Shown: piece after piece, positions 36,067-45,177 of the stretch
How the letters are laid out: the number at the start of each line of letters is the position of its first letter
How positions within the stretch are numbered: the first letter of the stretch is position 1
NCBI RefSeq assembly: GCF_027486195.1
Contig: NZ_JAIXPP010000073.1
Location: forward strand, 1 to 64,000
Direction: 5' to 3'
DNA: 64,000 bases
From: Novosphingobium sp.
GTDB taxonomy: Bacteria; Pseudomonadota; Alphaproteobacteria; Sphingomonadales; Sphingomonadaceae
Translations under genes and position numbers: made by a program
Notes under the pieces: generated by a model
Databases searched by the model: none
What the model saw: only the letters and a program-made list of their open reading frames with translations
What the model was told of the DNA's origin: nothing

Positions 36067-36872
36067 CGAGCCAGTCCGCCATCGAACAGCACCGGATTGA
36101 GCGGCGAGGCGGCAGGATCGCCCGGCGCGAGCCCCGGTAGCCACTGTGCCAGATCGGTCCTCTGCATGGCATTGACCGGCTCGGCCACGGTCATCTCTGC
36201 ATCGATGTAGATCATCGTCATCACTGAACGCGGCCTTTCGCTAAGGTTTGGCCCAGCGCGGTGGAAGGTCCAGCCGCCATGGAAGCTGACATCGCCCAGC
36301 GCATAGGCCGCGCGGTCTATCGGGTGCCCCTGAGCTTCCATTTCGGCGGTGATCCGCGCCTCGCTTTCGTCCGAAATCGGCAGATTGCGGCCGAGCTCGC
36401 TATGATGGCTCCCGGAATAGAACTCCAGCGGCCCCATTTCGAGCGGCACGGGCTGGAGCGGGATCCACGCGGTGATTGCCCGGTCGCTGGCGAGCGGCCA
36501 GTAATACTGGTCAGCATGCGCCGGGGTGATCCCGCCGGAGGGCTCCTTGTAAAGCGACTGGTCGTGATAGAGGCGCACGCCCTTCACGCCCATCAGTTGC
36601 GCCGCAACCCCGGCCAGCCGCTGCCCGAACACGAAGCGGCGTGCCAGCTCGGACGAGCGCCAGAGGTTCATCACTTGCAGAAACGCCTGATCATAGGTCT
36701 CGCGCTCTTCGAGCGGCTTGTCCTGCGTATTGAGCGCGAGCGTCAGCCGGGTGATTTCCTCGCCGTAGTGCCCCAGCGTCTCTGCATCGAGCAGGCCCGG
36801 CAGGCGCACGAAGCCCTCGCGCGCGTAGCGCTCGATCAGGTCGTGCGGGACAGCGTAGGGCAGATCGAGCAT
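36063..36872 (-). CDS. Phytanoyl-CoA dioxygenase (PhyH) family protein
   Basis: A 269-residue Fe(II)/2-oxoglutarate oxygenase of the PhyH family. The metal triad is His119-x-Asp121 in HADQYYWPL and a distal His, most likely His198 or His204 (SFHGGWTFHRAG), with Arg near 213 to hold 2-oxoglutarate. It would hydroxylate a small substrate in the cytoplasm. It is first in an operon with two exported glycosidases and is divergent from an AraC regulator. Related oxygenases act on sugars, ectoine or natural-product aglycones, so it may process what the glycosidases release. Confidence 0.85.
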   Translation of the reverse strand: MLDLPYAVPHDLIERYAREGFVRLPGLLDAETLGHYGEEITRLTLALNTQDKPLEERETYDQAFLQVMNLWRSSELARRFVFGQRLAGVAAQLMGVKGVRLYHDQSLYKEPSGGITPAHADQYYWPLASDRAITAWIPLQPVPLEMGPLEFYSGSHHSELGRNLPISDESEARITAEMEAQGHPIDRAAYALGDVSFHGGWTFHRAGPNLSERPRSVMTMIYIDAEMTVAEPVNAMQRTDLAQWLPGLAPGDPAASPLNPVLFDGGLAR

Positions 36873-36901
36873 GGCAGGCGCGCTTTCCGTCTTGCAGGGG
36901 G

Positions 36902-36921
36902 GCGGTCCGGCACTGGACCGC
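36902..36921. promoter_or_regulatory. Perfect inverted repeat in PhyH/AraC promoter region
   Basis: GCGGTCC, six bases, GGACCGC: a perfect seven-base inverted repeat, 29 bases ahead of the PhyH start and inside the 132-base region between divergent genes. It could be an operator or a leader hairpin. AraC proteins usually bind direct repeats, so the binder is uncertain. Confidence 0.35.
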
Positions 36922-37004
36922 TTGCCAGACTATACCTGTAGCGTTTCCTCCCACCATCCGGCACGATTGCGACAATTCCGGCGATAAGCTATCAATATCT
37001 TGTC

Positions 37005-37850
37005 ATGCTGCCCGCACTGTCCGAACCTGTCGCCCTCCCGCCCGGACGTTCGGTTCGCCTTGAGCGGGTTCACCAGCCACGCGGCGCGCCGGTGCCCGAC
37101 CGGTTCCTCCATTTCCACGGCCCTGCCGAACTCGTGTTCCTTGAGCAAGGCAGCGGCAGCTTCATCAGCGAAGCGGGCGAATGGCCGTTCTCGCCGGGCT
37201 CGGTCCTCTATGCCCCCGGCATGGCGATCCACGACTTTGCTTTTGCGCCCGGCGAACGCTGCTGGACGCTTGTTCAGTTCGATCCGCTCGCCGTCGATCC
37301 CGGTCTCCCCGCGCTCCCGCAAGTCGCCTGCGCGGCCACGCCCGGTTCGCTTGGCGCGCAGCGCATGGCGCTGCTGCTGGACTGGCTTGCGGGCAGCCTC
37401 GCGGACGATACCCCTGAAGCGCAGGTGCGCGTGATCCTCGAGGCCCTTGTGCTTGCGCTGAAGGACGCGTTCGGGGCGCATGGCGGGCGAGGCACCGGGC
37501 CAACGGCTGCCCTGTCCCCCTTTCGCCCGCTGCTCCAGCATTGGGAACGCTTTCCCGAAAAGCCTCTTGGGCTAACCCAAGCCGCTTCGCTCTGCGCGCT
37601 CTCGCCTTCCTACTTCTCGCGCCGGTTCACCAGCACCTTTGGCAGCGGGTTCGTCACCTACCAGACGCGCTTGCGCCTCCAGCAAGCCGCGCGGATGCTC
37701 GCAACCGGAGACCTGCCAGTCTCGCAGATCGGCTATCGCACCGGCTTCCAATCACACGCGTACTTCTCGCAGTGCTATCGTGCCGTTTTCGGCGTGAGCC
37801 CATCCACGCACCGCAAGATGCTGCTGGCTGGCAGGAGATCGAACGAGTAG
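37005..37850 (+). CDS. AraC-family transcriptional regulator
   Basis: A 281-residue AraC regulator. The N-terminal half is a cupin-like sensor (PDRFLHFHGPAELVFLEQGSG and SPGSVLYAPGMAIHDF), and the C-terminal 95 residues hold two helix-turn-helix units (TQAASLCALSPSYFSRRFTSTFG and ISQIGYRTGF-like QIGYRTGFQSHAYFSQCYRAVFG). Such proteins commonly activate adjacent sugar or glycoside genes. It is divergent from the PhyH-GH13-GH92 operon, the likely target, with the inverted repeat 36902-36921 between them. ATG 37005 is preceded by an AT-rich stretch (ATCAATATCTTGTC). Confidence 0.88.
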   Translation: MLPALSEPVALPPGRSVRLERVHQPRGAPVPDRFLHFHGPAELVFLEQGSGSFISEAGEWPFSPGSVLYAPGMAIHDFAFAPGERCWTLVQFDPLAVDPGLPALPQVACAATPGSLGAQRMALLLDWLAGSLADDTPEAQVRVILEALVLALKDAFGAHGGRGTGPTAALSPFRPLLQHWERFPEKPLGLTQAASLCALSPSYFSRRFTSTFGSGFVTYQTRLRLQQAARMLATGDLPVSQIGYRTGFQSHAYFSQCYRAVFGVSPSTHRKMLLAGRRSNE

Positions 37851-37896
37851 GATCACCCGGAATACTTGGTTTTTCGACATGTGAGCCCAGGGCAGG

Positions 37897-38619
37897 ATGG
37901 GGGCCGGGGCAAGCGGGCGCAAACGGGGCAGGGGCAGGCCAGTGACCGGATCGACGACAAAGACGCGCGTTCTCGATGCCCTGCTGCCTGGCGGCCGCAG
38001 CGCGGAGCCGGCGCGCTGGCAGCAACAGAAGAGCGCGCGCACGAGGCTGCGCATCGTTGAGGCGGCGATCGATTGCCTTGTCGAAGAGGGCTACTCCGGG
38101 CTCACCACGCAGGATGTGGTGGAGCGCACCGGCGTCTCGCGCGGGGCGATGCATCACCATTTTCCCACCCGCATGGACCTTGTTGGCGCTGTCGTCGAAC
38201 ACGTGTTCTTCGAACGCATGCGCCTGTTTCTCGAAGATTATCTTACGAAGATGCAGCATGCCTCGGAAAGCGAGCGGCTGGAGATCGCCACGGCAGCCCA
38301 CTGGCGCAGCGTGCAGACCCGCGAATACTCCGCCTACCTCGAACTCGCCGTCGCCGCGCGCACGGACTTGGAACTCGATCAGTTCTTCGGCCCTGTCGCG
38401 CGCCGTTACGATGAGGTGTGGATTACCGAGATGATCGAGGCCTTCCCGCACTGGCGCGATCAGTGGGAACAGATGAAGCTGGCCAGCGACTTTGTGAACG
38501 TGCTGCACATGGGCCTGCTTCTGCAGCAGCCAGTATTCGGTGAAGCGCGTACGCGGCGGACCCAGCGACTTTCGAACGAAGTGCTGCGTCAGGTCTACGC
38601 CGGCATTCTGGTGGTCTGA
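37897..38619 (+). CDS. TetR-family transcriptional regulator
   Basis: A 240-residue TetR-type regulator with an N-terminal tail of about 45 basic residues ahead of the helix-turn-helix (TRLRIVEAAIDCLVEEGY then LTTQDVVERTGVSRGAMHHHFPTRMDLV). The rest is the helical ligand-binding domain. A GTG at 37942 could be the real start, removing an arginine- and glycine-rich extension; neither start has a strong ribosome site. It is convergent with the EthD-like gene and may control that or distant genes. No operator was identified. Confidence 0.85.
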   Translation: MGAGASGRKRGRGRPVTGSTTKTRVLDALLPGGRSAEPARWQQQKSARTRLRIVEAAIDCLVEEGYSGLTTQDVVERTGVSRGAMHHHFPTRMDLVGAVVEHVFFERMRLFLEDYLTKMQHASESERLEIATAAHWRSVQTREYSAYLELAVAARTDLELDQFFGPVARRYDEVWITEMIEAFPHWRDQWEQMKLASDFVNVLHMGLLLQQPVFGEARTRRTQRLSNEVLRQVYAGILVV

Positions 38620-38627
38620 AGCGCCGC

Positions 38628-38981
38628 TCAGCCCGGCATCACGGAACGGTGCTGCTCCACCCGGTAGACGCGCATGCGCGGCCGGTCGAACAGGCGCTCC
38701 TCGTCCTCGGTTATCTCGCGCCGTGTCTCGGGCTCGGCCAGCGCGGCAAAACATGCGGCCATCGCCGCCTCGTCGGCAAATTCGATCTCCATCGCCACGT
38801 CGAAGTCGTGCTCGATGTCGCTGCCATCCATCGGGTGAAGGTGCTTGCGTTCATAGCGGATCGCCCAGGGGCCGAGCACTTTCTCACCGATCAGGCGATG
38901 GTGGGTCTCGTAATAGGCGATGAAATCAGCCTTGCTCATGTCGGGGCGACGCTTGAGCAGAGTGAGGACGGTGACTGTCAT
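38628..38981 (-). CDS. EthD-domain protein
   Basis: A 117-residue ferredoxin-like-fold protein. MTVTVLTLLKRRPDMSKADFIAYYETHH is the typical EthD start, where the H-x-x-L/HH region lines the pocket. EthD relatives accompany oxygenase systems or act as small dehydratases and decarboxylases on aromatic or polyketide substrates. It stands alone on the minus strand between cydC and the convergent TetR gene. The ATG at 38981 is preceded by GGGGAGG. Substrate unknown. Confidence 0.75.
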   Translation of the reverse strand: MTVTVLTLLKRRPDMSKADFIAYYETHHRLIGEKVLGPWAIRYERKHLHPMDGSDIEHDFDVAMEIEFADEAAMAACFAALAEPETRREITEDEERLFDRPRMRVYRVEQHRSVMPG

Positions 38982-39065
38982 GTGGGCCTCCCCTTCGATG
39001 GGGGCAGTCTATCCGATCGGCGGCACTGGTGCGGCTGGCGAATAGGTTAGGCCGGCGGCGCCGGG

Positions 39066-40661
39066 CTATCCGGCTGCGGGGGCAACCCGCTCGACCGGAA
39101 CCTGAGCCTGCGCCAATGCCAGCGGCACCGGGCGGTGCGAGGCTATCAGCAGGCCGGCTCCCCTTGCATCCAGCCAGGCACGGAGCGCTGCGACAAGCGC
39201 GGCTTCGGTCGCGGAATCGAGGCCCTCGGTCGGCTCGTCGAGCAGCAGCCAGGGCCGATCCGCCAGCAGTGCCCGTGCCAGCGAGAGGCGTTTGCGCTCA
39301 CCGCCAGAGAGAATGCCGCCATCCTCGCCCAGCATGGTATCGAGGCCCTGCGGCATGCGCTGGATCCGCTCCCACAGCTGCGCGGTGCGCAGCGCCTGCT
39401 CCATGGCCGCCGTGTCGATCCCCGGCCGCGCGAGGCGCAGGTTGTCGGCAACCGTGCCGGCGATCAGCATCGGCTCCTGCGGCGCAAGCGCGACCTGCTG
39501 GCAGATGGCCGCACCCGGCAGCGCCGCCACTGCAGTGCCGCCAAGGGTGAGGCTGTGTGCAGGGGCGCGCAGCCCCGCCAGTGCCTCGATCACCTGCGTC
39601 TTGCCCGATCCCGATGCCCCGGTCAGCGCAATGCGGCTGCCCGGCGCGAAGTCCGCCGTGTCAAGGCCCAGCGTGGCAGGCGCTGCGGCGACGGTCGGCT
39701 CGCTCTGCGGTGCAGGCAGGGCGAGCAGCACCCGCAGCCGTTCCGTGCCTTCGGCGACGGCGGCTTCCCGCGCGCTGGAGCGGGCGATGGCGGCAACCGC
39801 CTCGATACTCGCTGTCGCCGCCAGCATGGCGAGGGCGGTCAGCGGCGGCGAGGCTGCGCTGGAAAGCAGCGTCGTGGCGGCGGCCAGCGCGCTGGCGAGG
39901 ATGAGCAACCCGCTGCTCGCCGCCTCGATCCGGGCCAGCTTGCGCTGTGCATCATCGAGCCGGTCGGCCTCGGCGACCAGCAGGGCGGTGACGCGGTCTG
40001 CCAATCCGTACGTGATGATCTCGTTGCGCGCTGCGGCGTAGTCTACCAGCATGCGCCGCAGCCGCGCGGTCGCCTCTGCCGCTTCGGCGGCCGGCGCGGC
40101 GCTCAGGCGGGGCGGCAACGCGGCGAGCGCGGTGAGCAAGAGTGCCAGGACGGCCACAAGCAGCAGCGCCGCCAGCCATCCCGCCAGCGCCACGGCACCA
40201 AGCCCGATCAGCATCGTGCCGAAGGCCGCCGGAATGCCGGGCCGCCGCACGACAAGATCTTCCAGCGCTGCGATATCGCCGATCAGCCGAGCGCTCGCAT
40301 CCCCGCTGGCGAGGTCCGGTGCGCTGCGGCCTTCGGCATGGGCGAGCCGGGCAAACAGAGTGCTGCGCAGGCCCGCCAGCGCATGGAGCGCGGCCTCGTG
40401 GCTCCACAGCCGCTCGCCATAGCGCGCGGCGGTGCGCACCACTGCCAATCCGCGGATCGCGGCGCTGGGGATCAGGTAGTTGAACCCCGCGATGGCCATC
40501 GCGCCGCTTGCCCCCGCGAGCGCGGCAGCGGTGAGGAACCAGCCCGAAAGCGCCAGCAGCACAAGGCCGCCGACTCCGGCTGCGAACGCCGCCACAAAGC
40601 CGAGCACGATGCGGCTCCTGACGCGCGGCGGGAGCGGAAGAGGAAAGCGCACCGTGATCAC
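39066..40661 (-). CDS. cydC: CydC subunit of the thiol-reductant ABC exporter
   Basis: A 531-residue half-transporter: six membrane helices followed by an ABC ATPase with Walker A TGASGSGKTQV, signature LSGGERKRLSLARAL and Walker B WLLLDEPTEGLD. With CydD it exports glutathione and cysteine to the periplasm, which is needed to assemble cytochrome bd. The start is GTG 40661, overlapping the cydD stop by four bases. The pair is divergent from cydABX, which removes doubt about the assignment. Confidence 0.92.
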   Translation of the reverse strand: MITVRFPLPLPPRVRSRIVLGFVAAFAAGVGGLVLLALSGWFLTAAALAGASGAMAIAGFNYLIPSAAIRGLAVVRTAARYGERLWSHEAALHALAGLRSTLFARLAHAEGRSAPDLASGDASARLIGDIAALEDLVVRRPGIPAAFGTMLIGLGAVALAGWLAALLLVAVLALLLTALAALPPRLSAAPAAEAAEATARLRRMLVDYAAARNEIITYGLADRVTALLVAEADRLDDAQRKLARIEAASSGLLILASALAAATTLLSSAASPPLTALAMLAATASIEAVAAIARSSAREAAVAEGTERLRVLLALPAPQSEPTVAAAPATLGLDTADFAPGSRIALTGASGSGKTQVIEALAGLRAPAHSLTLGGTAVAALPGAAICQQVALAPQEPMLIAGTVADNLRLARPGIDTAAMEQALRTAQLWERIQRMPQGLDTMLGEDGGILSGGERKRLSLARALLADRPWLLLDEPTEGLDSATEAALVAALRAWLDARGAGLLIASHRPVPLALAQAQVPVERVAPAAG

Positions 40662-42184
40662 AGCGCGATCACCTGATCGGCGGCGGCGGCAAGGCGCTCG
40701 TCATGCGTGGCGACAATCACCGCGCGCTTCTGCGCTTCTGCCACCAGCAGCGCGATGATGCGTTCGGCGCTGGCCGTGTCGAGGTCCGCCGTCGGCTCGT
40801 CGGCAAGCAGCAGCGCGCGGTCTGCGATCAGCGCGCGGGCAAGGCCGAGCCGCCGCCGCTCGCCGCCCGAAAGCCAAGCGCCGTGGTGATCGATCGCGGT
40901 GGCAAGGCCATCCGCCCGGCGCGCGAGCAGGGCATCCAGCCCGACTGCGCGCGCGGCTTCCGCTACGTCCGTTGCGGCAGCATCGGGCCGGCCGAGCAGC
41001 AGGTTGTCGTCCAGCGTCGTTGGCAGCAGCAGTGGCACTTGCCCGGCCCATGCGATGGCCTCTGCCGGCAGGGTTGCGAGCATGCCCTCGCTGGGCGCGA
41101 CCTGCCCGGCAATCGCGGCGAGGAGGCTGGTCTTGCCGCTGCCGGTCGGCCCGGTCACGCAGACAAGGCCGCGCGCCCCCAGTTCGAAGCTGATCGGGCC
41201 GATGCGGTGGCCGGGCCAGGCGACGACCACGTCGCGTAGCGCGACTTGGCTGGATGCGGCGGGGCGGGGCACGGGTTCGGGAACCTCCTCCAGCGCCTTC
41301 TCGGCTGCTTCGCCCAGTTGCTTCTCGTGGTACGCGGCAGCGAGGCGGCGCATCGGCAGGTAGAATTCGGGCGCCATCACCAGCACGAAGAACGCCGCGC
41401 GGTAATCGAGCTGTTCGGGCGGGGTGAACGGCAGCAGGCCGAGCAGGCTGAACCCGCAATAGACCGCAACCAAAGCCACGCTCAGCGCGGCGAAGAATTC
41501 GAGCACCGCGCTTGAAAGGAAAGCCGCGCGCAGGACCGCGATGGTGCGCTCCGCCACATCCTGCGCGGCGCCGCCGGCCTGGCGGGCGATGCGGTCTTCC
41601 GCAGCGAAATGCCGGATGATCGGCAGGTGCCGGATGCGGTCGACATAGAGCGCGGACAGTGCAGTGATTGCCGCCATCTGCCGGTCCGCCGCCTGCCGCG
41701 CGGCGCCGCCGGCGAGGATCATGCCGATCACGAAGGGGATCAGCGTGAGAAACAGGATCAGCGCGGCCACCCGGCTCTGCAACGCGACCACGAGTACGAC
41801 GAGCACGGGGGCAAGCGTGGCGGACTTGCGCACTGGATCGAACCGCGCGGCCCGCGCCTGTTCGGCGGCGACATGGTCGATCCCCAGCGTCGCGGTAGCG
41901 CCGAGCGCAGGCGCAGAGGGTCCGGCGATCGCGAGCAGCCGGGGAAACAGCTCTCCGCGCCGCAGGCGGGCCAGCGCGCGGCCTGCATCGAATCCGATGA
42001 CCTGCGCGCCGTACTGGCTGGCAAGCCGCAGCAGGCCGCCGAGCAACATGAGCGCGGCACCGGCGGCGATGCCCGCCGTGCCTTGCAGCTGCGCTTCGAG
42101 CGCACTTGCCGCGCCCCATGCGAAGACGCTCGCCCCGATGATATCGGATGTCCAGGCGAAGCCTGCCGCTTTGGCTATCCTCAT
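40658..42184 (-). CDS. cydD: CydD subunit of the thiol-reductant ABC exporter
   Basis: A 508-residue half-transporter. The membrane part contains the CydD-typical LYVDRIRHLPIIRHF and AFLSSAVLEFFAALSVALVAVY segments; the ATPase has TGPTGSGKTSLL, LSGGERRRLGLARAL and LLLADEPTADLD. It pairs with CydC to move low-molecular thiols outward for cytochrome bd maturation. ATG 42184 is used; a longer frame begins at 42265 but would enter the divergent cydA start region. An ATTTGGAT direct repeat lies directly ahead of the start. Confidence 0.92.
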   Translation of the reverse strand: MRIAKAAGFAWTSDIIGASVFAWGAASALEAQLQGTAGIAAGAALMLLGGLLRLASQYGAQVIGFDAGRALARLRRGELFPRLLAIAGPSAPALGATATLGIDHVAAEQARAARFDPVRKSATLAPVLVVLVVALQSRVAALILFLTLIPFVIGMILAGGAARQAADRQMAAITALSALYVDRIRHLPIIRHFAAEDRIARQAGGAAQDVAERTIAVLRAAFLSSAVLEFFAALSVALVAVYCGFSLLGLLPFTPPEQLDYRAAFFVLVMAPEFYLPMRRLAAAYHEKQLGEAAEKALEEVPEPVPRPAASSQVALRDVVVAWPGHRIGPISFELGARGLVCVTGPTGSGKTSLLAAIAGQVAPSEGMLATLPAEAIAWAGQVPLLLPTTLDDNLLLGRPDAAATDVAEAARAVGLDALLARRADGLATAIDHHGAWLSGGERRRLGLARALIADRALLLADEPTADLDTASAERIIALLVAEAQKRAVIVATHDERLAAAADQVIAL

Positions 42185-42185
42185 G

Positions 42186-42207
42186 ATTTGGATTCGTTTA
42201 TTTGGAT
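42186..42207. repeat. ATTTGGAT direct repeat between cydD and cydA
   Basis: ATTTGGAT occurs twice, at 42186-42193 and 42200-42207, 14 bases apart, in the 84-base region between the divergent cydDC and cydABX units. This is the most AT-rich stretch nearby and could be part of a promoter or operator. It does not match an FNR/Crp half site (TTGAT). Confidence 0.3.
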
Positions 42208-42268
42208 GAAGGCGGCAGCAACAGACTCGGGATCGCTGCCATGCCGCAGCCGCGAAAGGGCACATGCG

Positions 42269-43858
42269 ATGGATATGGCAGTGGTGGAACTATCCCGGCT
42301 GCAGTTCGCATTGACCGCGCTGTACCATTTCCTGTTCGTGCCGCTCACGCTCGGCTTGTCGTTCATTCTGGTCATCATGGAAAGTGTCTATGTGATGACC
42401 GACCGCCCGATTTGGCGGGATATCACCCGTTTCTGGGCCAAGCTGTTCGGGATCAACTTCGTTCTCGGCGTGGCGACGGGCCTTACCATGGAGTTCGAGT
42501 TCGGCACCAACTGGTCCTACTACTCGCACTATGTGGGCGACATTTTCGGCGCGCCGCTGGCGATCGAGGGGCTGATGGCCTTCTTCCTCGAGGCGACCTT
42601 CGTGGGGCTGATGTTCTTCGGCTGGGACAAGCTGAGCGCTCGCCAGCACCTTTTCACCACCTTCATGGTCGCACTCGGCTCGAACCTTTCGGCGCTGTGG
42701 ATCCTCATTGCCAACGGCTGGATGCAGCACCCGGTGGGCGCCGAATTCAATCCGGTCACGATGCGCATGGAAGTGACGAACTTTTACGAGGTGGTGTTCA
42801 ATCCGGTCGCGCAGGCCAAGTTCGTTCACACGGTGAGCGCGGGCTATGTAACGGCGAGCATGTTCGTGCTGGGTGTTTCCGCCTGGTATCTCCTCAAGGG
42901 ACGGCATCTGGAACTCGCCAAGCGCAGCTTTGCGGTGGCGGCCGCGTTCGGGCTTGCTTCGGCGCTGTCGGTCGTCGTGCTGGGCGACGAGAGCGGCTAT
43001 ACGCTGACCGACAACCAGAAGATGAAGCTCGCGGCGGTGGAAGCTGAATGGCACACCGAGCCGGCACCGGCGGGCATCGCCGTGTTCGGGCTGCCTTCGA
43101 ACACCGGGCGCGAGACGCTGTTCGAGATCAAGATCCCCTACGTGCTCGGCATTATCGGCACGCGCAGCCTGACCGGGCAGGTCGAGGGCATCTACCCGCT
43201 GGTTGCGCATGCGCGCACGCGCATCGAGCACGGGCTGATTGCTTATGACGCGGTGGAAAAGCTCAAGACCAACCCCAAGGACCTTGCTGCGCGCGCGCAG
43301 TTCGAAAGCGCCAAGGCCGATCTTGGTTATGCGATGCTGCTGAAGCGCTTTGTCGCCGATCCGCGCAAAGCGGACCGCGGCGCGCTCGACAAGGCGGCAT
43401 GGTCGACCGTGCCCAACGTGCCCGCGCTGTTCTGGCTGTTTCGCGGCATGGCGGGGCTGGGTTTCCTCTTCATCGGGTTCTTTGCGACCGCGCTGGTGCT
43501 TGCCAATACCCGCCGCTTCGATGCGAAGTGGTTCTTGCGCGCGGCGGTCGTAATGATCCCGCTGCCGTGGATCGCCATCGAACTGGGTTGGATGGTGGCC
43601 GAGATCGGACGCCAGCCCTGGGCGGTCGATGGTGTGCTGCCGACCTTCCTCGGAGCATCGAGCCTGACTACCGGGCAGATATGGACGACGATCGCGGGCT
43701 TCACCCTGCTTTACAGCGTGCTGGCCGTGATCGAGGTTAGGCTCATGCTCGCAGCGATCCGCAAGGGGCCGGAAGGATACACGCCGTGGCAGCCCCGCCG
43801 CGATCCGGTGCCCCCGCCCGGAGCGCCGAGCCCCTATCACAGCGTTCCGGCCGAATGA
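42269..43858 (+). CDS. cydA: Cytochrome bd ubiquinol oxidase subunit I
   Basis: A 529-residue membrane oxidase subunit that oxidises ubiquinol and reduces oxygen to water without pumping protons. Heme ligands are His20 (ALYHFLF) and His187 (KFVHTVSAGY), with a Met later in the RGMAGLGF helix. The quinol-binding Q loop lies around 240-330, and the conserved GRQPW motif is present near 450. ATG 42269 follows GAAAGGG; the much longer upstream frame overlaps cydD on the other strand. It starts the cydABX operon, divergent from cydDC. Confidence 0.97.
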   Translation: MDMAVVELSRLQFALTALYHFLFVPLTLGLSFILVIMESVYVMTDRPIWRDITRFWAKLFGINFVLGVATGLTMEFEFGTNWSYYSHYVGDIFGAPLAIEGLMAFFLEATFVGLMFFGWDKLSARQHLFTTFMVALGSNLSALWILIANGWMQHPVGAEFNPVTMRMEVTNFYEVVFNPVAQAKFVHTVSAGYVTASMFVLGVSAWYLLKGRHLELAKRSFAVAAAFGLASALSVVVLGDESGYTLTDNQKMKLAAVEAEWHTEPAPAGIAVFGLPSNTGRETLFEIKIPYVLGIIGTRSLTGQVEGIYPLVAHARTRIEHGLIAYDAVEKLKTNPKDLAARAQFESAKADLGYAMLLKRFVADPRKADRGALDKAAWSTVPNVPALFWLFRGMAGLGFLFIGFFATALVLANTRRFDAKWFLRAAVVMIPLPWIAIELGWMVAEIGRQPWAVDGVLPTFLGASSLTTGQIWTTIAGFTLLYSVLAVIEVRLMLAAIRKGPEGYTPWQPRRDPVPPPGAPSPYHSVPAE

Positions 43859-43870
43859 AGGAGAGCCGCG

Positions 43871-45019
43871 ATGGCGCTGCCGCTTGATTACGAGACACTG
43901 CGGCTGATCTGGTGGGTGCTGATCGGGGTGCTGCTGATCGGCTTTGCCCTGACCGACGGATTCGATCTTGGCGCGATGGCGCTGCTGCCGTTCGTTGCGC
44001 GCAACGATCTTGAGCGGCGGATGGTGATCAATACTGTCAGCGCGACGTGGGAAGGCAACCAGGTGTGGTTCATTCTCGGTGGCGGAGCGATCTTCGCGGC
44101 CTGGCCCTATGTCTATGCGGTGAGTTTCTCGGGATTCTACCTCGCCATGTTTCTCGTGCTGGCGGCGCTGATCTTGCGACCGGTGGGCTTCAAGTACCGC
44201 TCCAAGCATTCCGATCCGGCGTGGCGCGCACGGTGGGATTGGGCGCTGTTCACCGGCGGGCTGGTGCCTGCGCTCGTCTTCGGTGTGGCGGTGGGCAACG
44301 TGCTGCTGGGCGCGCCGTTCCGGCTCGATAGCGACCTGCGCACGTTCTACGAGGGCTCGCTGCTGGGCCTGTTCACCCCGTTCAGCCTGCTTGCCGGGCT
44401 GCTTTCGGTGGCGATGCTGGTGATGCACGGCGCAGGCTGGCTGGCGATGAAGCTGGAGCCCGGGCCGGTGCAGTTCCGCGCGCGGCGGTATGGCGCGGTG
44501 GCGGCCGGTGCGGCGTTCGTGCTGTTTGCGGCAGGCGGCGCCTATGTCGCCTGGGGCGGTCTTGGCTTCCGTGTGGCAGATATGGTCGATACGGGTGGGC
44601 CATCCAATCCGCATCTGGCCCGCGCGGTGGCGGTGCCGGGTGGGTGGCTTGCCAACTTTGCGGACCATCACTGGATGATGGCCGCACCGGTTCTCGGCCT
44701 TTTCGGTCCGTTCGTGGCGCTGGCCGGGCTGCGCATGCGGCGCGATGCCTTGGCTTTTTGCGGGTCGTCGCTCGCAGTCATGGGCATAATCGCCACTGTC
44801 GGCCTTTCGATGTTCCCGTTCATCCTGCCCAGTTCCATCGACCCCGCTTCCAGCCTCACGGTGTGGAACGCCTCTTCCAGCCACCTCACGCTGTTCATCA
44901 TGCTGGTGGTGGTGCTCGTCTTCCTGCCGATCGTGCTGGCCTATACCACCTGGGCCTACCGCGTGATGTTCGGCCGGGTGGGCGCCGAGGAAGTCCGCCT
45001 CAATCCCGATATGTACTGA
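43871..45019 (+). CDS. cydB: Cytochrome bd ubiquinol oxidase subunit II
   Basis: A 382-residue membrane protein with about eight helices. LIWWVLIGVLLIGFALTDGFDLGAMALLPF is the diagnostic N-terminus, and WEGNQVWFILGGGAIFAAWP is the next conserved block. It forms the heterodimer with CydA. It begins 12 bases after cydA behind GGAGAG and is followed 14 bases later by the tiny cydX gene. Confidence 0.97.
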   Translation: MALPLDYETLRLIWWVLIGVLLIGFALTDGFDLGAMALLPFVARNDLERRMVINTVSATWEGNQVWFILGGGAIFAAWPYVYAVSFSGFYLAMFLVLAALILRPVGFKYRSKHSDPAWRARWDWALFTGGLVPALVFGVAVGNVLLGAPFRLDSDLRTFYEGSLLGLFTPFSLLAGLLSVAMLVMHGAGWLAMKLEPGPVQFRARRYGAVAAGAAFVLFAAGGAYVAWGGLGFRVADMVDTGGPSNPHLARAVAVPGGWLANFADHHWMMAAPVLGLFGPFVALAGLRMRRDALAFCGSSLAVMGIIATVGLSMFPFILPSSIDPASSLTVWNASSSHLTLFIMLVVVLVFLPIVLAYTTWAYRVMFGRVGAEEVRLNPDMY

Positions 45020-45033
45020 TAGGAACAAGCCGC

Positions 45034-45150
45034 ATGTGGTATTTTGCCTGGATCCTCGGCCTTGGCCTTGCCGTAAGCGTCGCAATCCTCAATGGCATCT
45101 GGCACGAGTTCCATTCGGACCCGGCCGGTGACAGGACCGTGCAGGACTGA
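45034..45150 (+). CDS. cydX: Cytochrome bd small subunit CydX
   Basis: A 38-residue single-helix protein starting MWYFAWILGLGLAVSVAILN and ending with a charged tail (WHEFHSDPAGDRTVQD), the standard form of CydX/YbgT. It packs against CydA and stabilises the hemes of the oxidase. It starts at ATG 45034 behind AGGAACA and lies directly downstream of cydB. The size is easily missed by gene callers, but pattern and position leave little doubt. Confidence 0.93.
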   Translation: MWYFAWILGLGLAVSVAILNGIWHEFHSDPAGDRTVQD

Positions 45151-45177
45151 ACTGCGGGCGAGACGGGGGTAGGGGTG

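Noticed and set aside
31385..39044. The ten-base word CTGGCGAATA at 31385 and 39035.
   Set aside because: Exact ten-base repeats are expected by chance many times in 64 kb, and the flanks do not match.
42290..45085. A 931-codon open frame on the minus strand opposite cydA and cydB.
   Set aside because: It is a GC-rich shadow of two certain genes, rich in Arg, His and Gln, with no recognisable domain or ribosome site.
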